Positions 5,389-6,968 of a stretch of DNA of 6,968 nucleotides are shown here, in pieces. The DNA is from Bacteroidales bacterium GP4 (GTDB lineage: Bacteria > Bacteroidota > Bacteroidia > Bacteroidales > Muribaculaceae). The position numbers were made by a program, and so were the translations under genes. Where the stretch lies: the NCBI GenBank assembly GCA_001701065.1, contig DAAL01000091.1, forward strand, positions 1 through 6,968, written 5' to 3'. The notes under the pieces were generated by a model. That model was not told where the DNA came from. It saw only the letters and a program-made list of their open reading frames with translations, and made no database searches. Numbering within the stretch: position 1 is the first letter of the stretch; the number at the start of each line of letters is the position of its first letter.

Positions 5389-6648
5389 ATGAACAGAAAC
5401 GATTTTGAGATTATGGCTCCGGTAGGGAGCTATGAATCCTTATATGCGGCTATCGATGCCGGCGCCAATGCGGTGTATTTCGGTATCGCGGGACTTAACA
5501 TGCGTTCGCGCTCGTCCATCAACTTCACTCTCGACGACCTGCGCAACATTGCGTCCCTGTGCCGCCAGCACGGAGTGAACACTTATCTCACCGTCAACAC
5601 CATTATCTACGACGACGACATAGCCAAGTGTCACTCAATAATCGACGCGGCTAAGGATGCCGGGCTTACGGCTATCATAGCAAGCGATATTGCAGCTATC
5701 CTCTATGCCCGTCAGGTGGGGGTGGAGGTACACATATCCACCCAATGTAACATCACAAACATCGAGGCGGTGAGGTTCTACGCACAATATGCCGACGTGG
5801 TGGTGCTTGCGCGTGAGCTTAACCTTGACCAGGTGAAGGCTATCCATGACCGGATAGTGGAGGAGAACATATGCGGTCCCCACGGCAAGCCGGTGAAGAT
5901 AGAGATGTTCTGCCACGGCGCGTTGTGCATGGCGGTGTCGGGGAAATGCTACCTGAGCCTGCACGAGATGAACAGCAGCGCCAACCGAGGGGCATGCACT
6001 CAGATATGCCGCCGAGGCTACACTGTCACTGACCGGGAGACAGGCGACCAGCTCGATGTCGAGAACAAGTACATAATGTCACCCAAGGACCTCAAGACCA
6101 TCCACTTCCTGAATAAAATGATGGATGCCGGGGTGTCAGTGTTCAAAATCGAGGGCCGTGCGCGCGGTCCGGAGTACGTCAAGATAGCTGTGGAGTGCTA
6201 CAATGAGGCTATACAGGCTATATGTGACGGCACTTATTCGGAGGAGAAGATCGCGGGATGGGATGAGCGGCTGGCTCAGATTTTCAACCGTGGATTCTGG
6301 AACGGCTATTACCTCGGGCAGCGTTTGGGGGAATGGAGTTCAAAATACGGCTCGTCAGCCACCCGCACCAAGGAGTACGCGGCGAAAGGAATACGCTATT
6401 TCAGTAATATAGGAGTAGCGGAGTTCATGGTGGAGAGCGGCGAGCTTAATGTGGGCGACGAGGTTGTCATCACCGGTCCCACCACCGGGGCTATCATTCT
6501 CACTCTCGATGAAATCCGTGTCGACCTTAAGCCGGTGCCTAAGGCTGTCAAAGGGGAGCATTTCTCTATAAAGGTTCCTTCCAAGATCCGTCCGAGCGAC
6601 AAGATGTTCCGTTGGGTCACTGTCGAGCAGCCCAAGTCCATCAAGTAA
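5389..6648 (+). CDS. Peptidase U32 family protein, probable TrhP/RlhA-type RNA hydroxylation enzyme
   Basis: The product is 419 residues. The U32 signature is exact at 172-190: E172-x-F, G177-A-L-C180, G185-x-C187 and S190. With C203 and C207 (GACTQIC) it makes a four-cysteine cluster of the kind that binds 4Fe-4S in UbiU/UbiV. The N-terminal part (about 1-290, with APVGSYESL, GANAVYFG, STQCNITN and KIEGRARGPEYVK) fits the family's barrel. Residues about 335-410 (IGVAEF, GDEVVITGPTTG) fit the small C-terminal beta domain. The family was named after a collagenase, but characterised bacterial members (TrhP for tRNA U34, RlhA for 23S rRNA C2501, UbiU/UbiV for ubiquinone) act in hydroxylation. 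By length and overall resemblance I lean to a TrhP/YrrO-like tRNA role, which is inference. It is divergent from asnB and convergent with the next gene. The start follows the promoter by 4 bp. Confidence 0.9.
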   Translation: MNRNDFEIMAPVGSYESLYAAIDAGANAVYFGIAGLNMRSRSSINFTLDDLRNIASLCRQHGVNTYLTVNTIIYDDDIAKCHSIIDAAKDAGLTAIIASDIAAILYARQVGVEVHISTQCNITNIEAVRFYAQYADVVVLARELNLDQVKAIHDRIVEENICGPHGKPVKIEMFCHGALCMAVSGKCYLSLHEMNSSANRGACTQICRRGYTVTDRETGDQLDVENKYIMSPKDLKTIHFLNKMMDAGVSVFKIEGRARGPEYVKIAVECYNEAIQAICDGTYSEEKIAGWDERLAQIFNRGFWNGYYLGQRLGEWSSKYGSSATRTKEYAAKGIRYFSNIGVAEFMVESGELNVGDEVVITGPTTGAIILTLDEIRVDLKPVPKAVKGEHFSIKVPSKIRPSDKMFRWVTVEQPKSIK

Positions 6649-6678
6649 CAGCGTTATCCGCTATTTTTGCGGGGTCAA

Positions 6679-6966
6679 TCAGTCGTTGTCGGGCTTTTTC
6701 CAGCCTTTGCGGTGTCCCATGGGAGGCAACGACGGCTGTTTGCCGGTGATTGAGTCAAGTGCTTTTACATTGCGTCGCGCTGCAAGCGGATTGTCGGAGT
6801 GTTCAAAAAACTCTTCGTCCCTGAACCGGCGTTCCTCTTTAAATTTGCGCTCATCCTTAAACTTACGCTCGTCCTTAAATTTGCGGTCGTCCCTGAACTT
6901 GCGGTCGCCGTCCTTGCGGAATGAGTCTTTACCTCTTCCGGGGCGGTCGTAGTCCTTGCGCGAATC
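6679..6966 (-). CDS. Unrecognised protein with charged hexapeptide repeats, C-terminal 95 residues only
   Basis: The frame is open from the right edge to TGA at 6679-6681. I do not recognise the protein. The fragment starts with a polar, basic stretch (DSRKDYDRPGRGKDSFRKDG), then residues 22-51 form five hexapeptides of pattern R-K-F-[RK]-[DE]-[DE], with Phe at every sixth position (24, 30, 36, 42, 48 and again 54). It ends in a proline- and lysine-containing tail (SLPPMGHRKGWKKPDND). Such tails are common on RNA-binding or ribosome-associated proteins of Bacteroidota, but that is only a weak hint. Third-position choices suit coding in this frame, unlike the opposite-strand and shifted frames here. 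It converges on the U32 gene with a 30-bp gap. Confidence 0.75.
   Translation of the reverse strand, partial: DSRKDYDRPGRGKDSFRKDGDRKFRDDRKFKDERKFKDERKFKEERRFRDEEFFEHSDNPLAARRNVKALDSITGKQPSLPPMGHRKGWKKPDND
6821..6910 (-). repeat. Five tandem 18-bp units encoding the hexapeptide repeat
   Basis: Units at 6821-6838, 6839-6856, 6857-6874, 6875-6892 and 6893-6910 are each 18 bp and keep the reading frame. The three central units differ from each other at only a few bases, most of them silent; the outer two are more diverged. Conservation of the peptide despite silent changes suggests selection on the protein as well as origin by tandem duplication. Confidence 0.85.
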
Positions 6967-6968
6967 AC

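Noticed and set aside
6658..6672. Small CCGC/GCGG hairpin between the convergent U32 and right-edge genes as a terminator
   Set aside because: Only 4-bp arms and no U-tract after the stem; too weak to call.
6686..6952. Plus-strand open frame with a SSLNLR repeat at the right end
   Set aside because: It is the reverse-strand shadow of the 18-bp repeats. The minus frame gives a charged, coherent C-terminus and a stop suited to the convergent gap.
6765..6968. Minus-strand GTG-started open frame at the right edge
   Set aside because: It is shifted relative to the repeat-coding frame and gives a Thr/Ser/Ala-rich product typical of an out-of-frame reading.

Overview
This window reads as chromosomal core DNA from a Bacteroidales bacterium, possibly a Muribaculaceae-like gut species (family placement is inference). 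Two things point there. The proteins have the sequence character of Bacteroidota homologues. Four genes are preceded by a full or near match to the Bacteroidota sigma-ABfr -7 element TAnnTTTG, and most starts lack a strong Shine-Dalgarno sequence. I see no phage, insertion sequence, CRISPR array, tRNA or rRNA.

Layout from left to right. Positions 1-929 (minus) hold the 5' 309 codons of pdxA, a vitamin B6 biosynthesis gene cut by the window edge. A 115-bp gap carries its probable promoter. Positions 1045-1302 (minus) encode an 85-residue two-helix membrane protein that overlaps the end of nfo (endonuclease IV, 1295-2152, minus) by 8 bp. Upstream of nfo is a perfect -7 element, then a strong hairpin that follows the next transcription unit. 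That unit is asnB (3444-5120) followed 17 bp later by asnA (2392-3426), both minus. It places a glutamine-dependent and an ammonia-dependent asparagine synthetase in one apparent operon. A 268-bp divergent intergenic region follows, with an asnB promoter, a perfect 8-bp-arm dyad beside it, and a promoter almost touching the start codon of the next gene. Positions 5389-6648 (plus) encode a U32 family protein with the four-cysteine signature of the TrhP/RlhA/UbiU-type iron-sulphur enzymes. The right edge (6679-6966, minus) is the C-terminal part of an unrecognised protein with a charged hexapeptide repeat.

How the genes relate: asnB and asnA make the same product, asparagine, from different nitrogen donors, so the pair would cover both nitrogen-rich and nitrogen-poor conditions. 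nfo with the small membrane protein looks like a second translationally coupled unit. pdxA is probably transcribed from its own promoter, although read-through from the nfo unit is possible.

No clearly new multi-gene system is visible. The most interesting points are the tandem asparagine synthetases with a dyad at the predicted transcription start, a similarly placed dyad at pdxA, a likely leaderless U32 transcript, an intergenic hairpin that pairs better in the plus-strand RNA, and a break from PdxA family sequence in the last 26 or so bases at the left edge.
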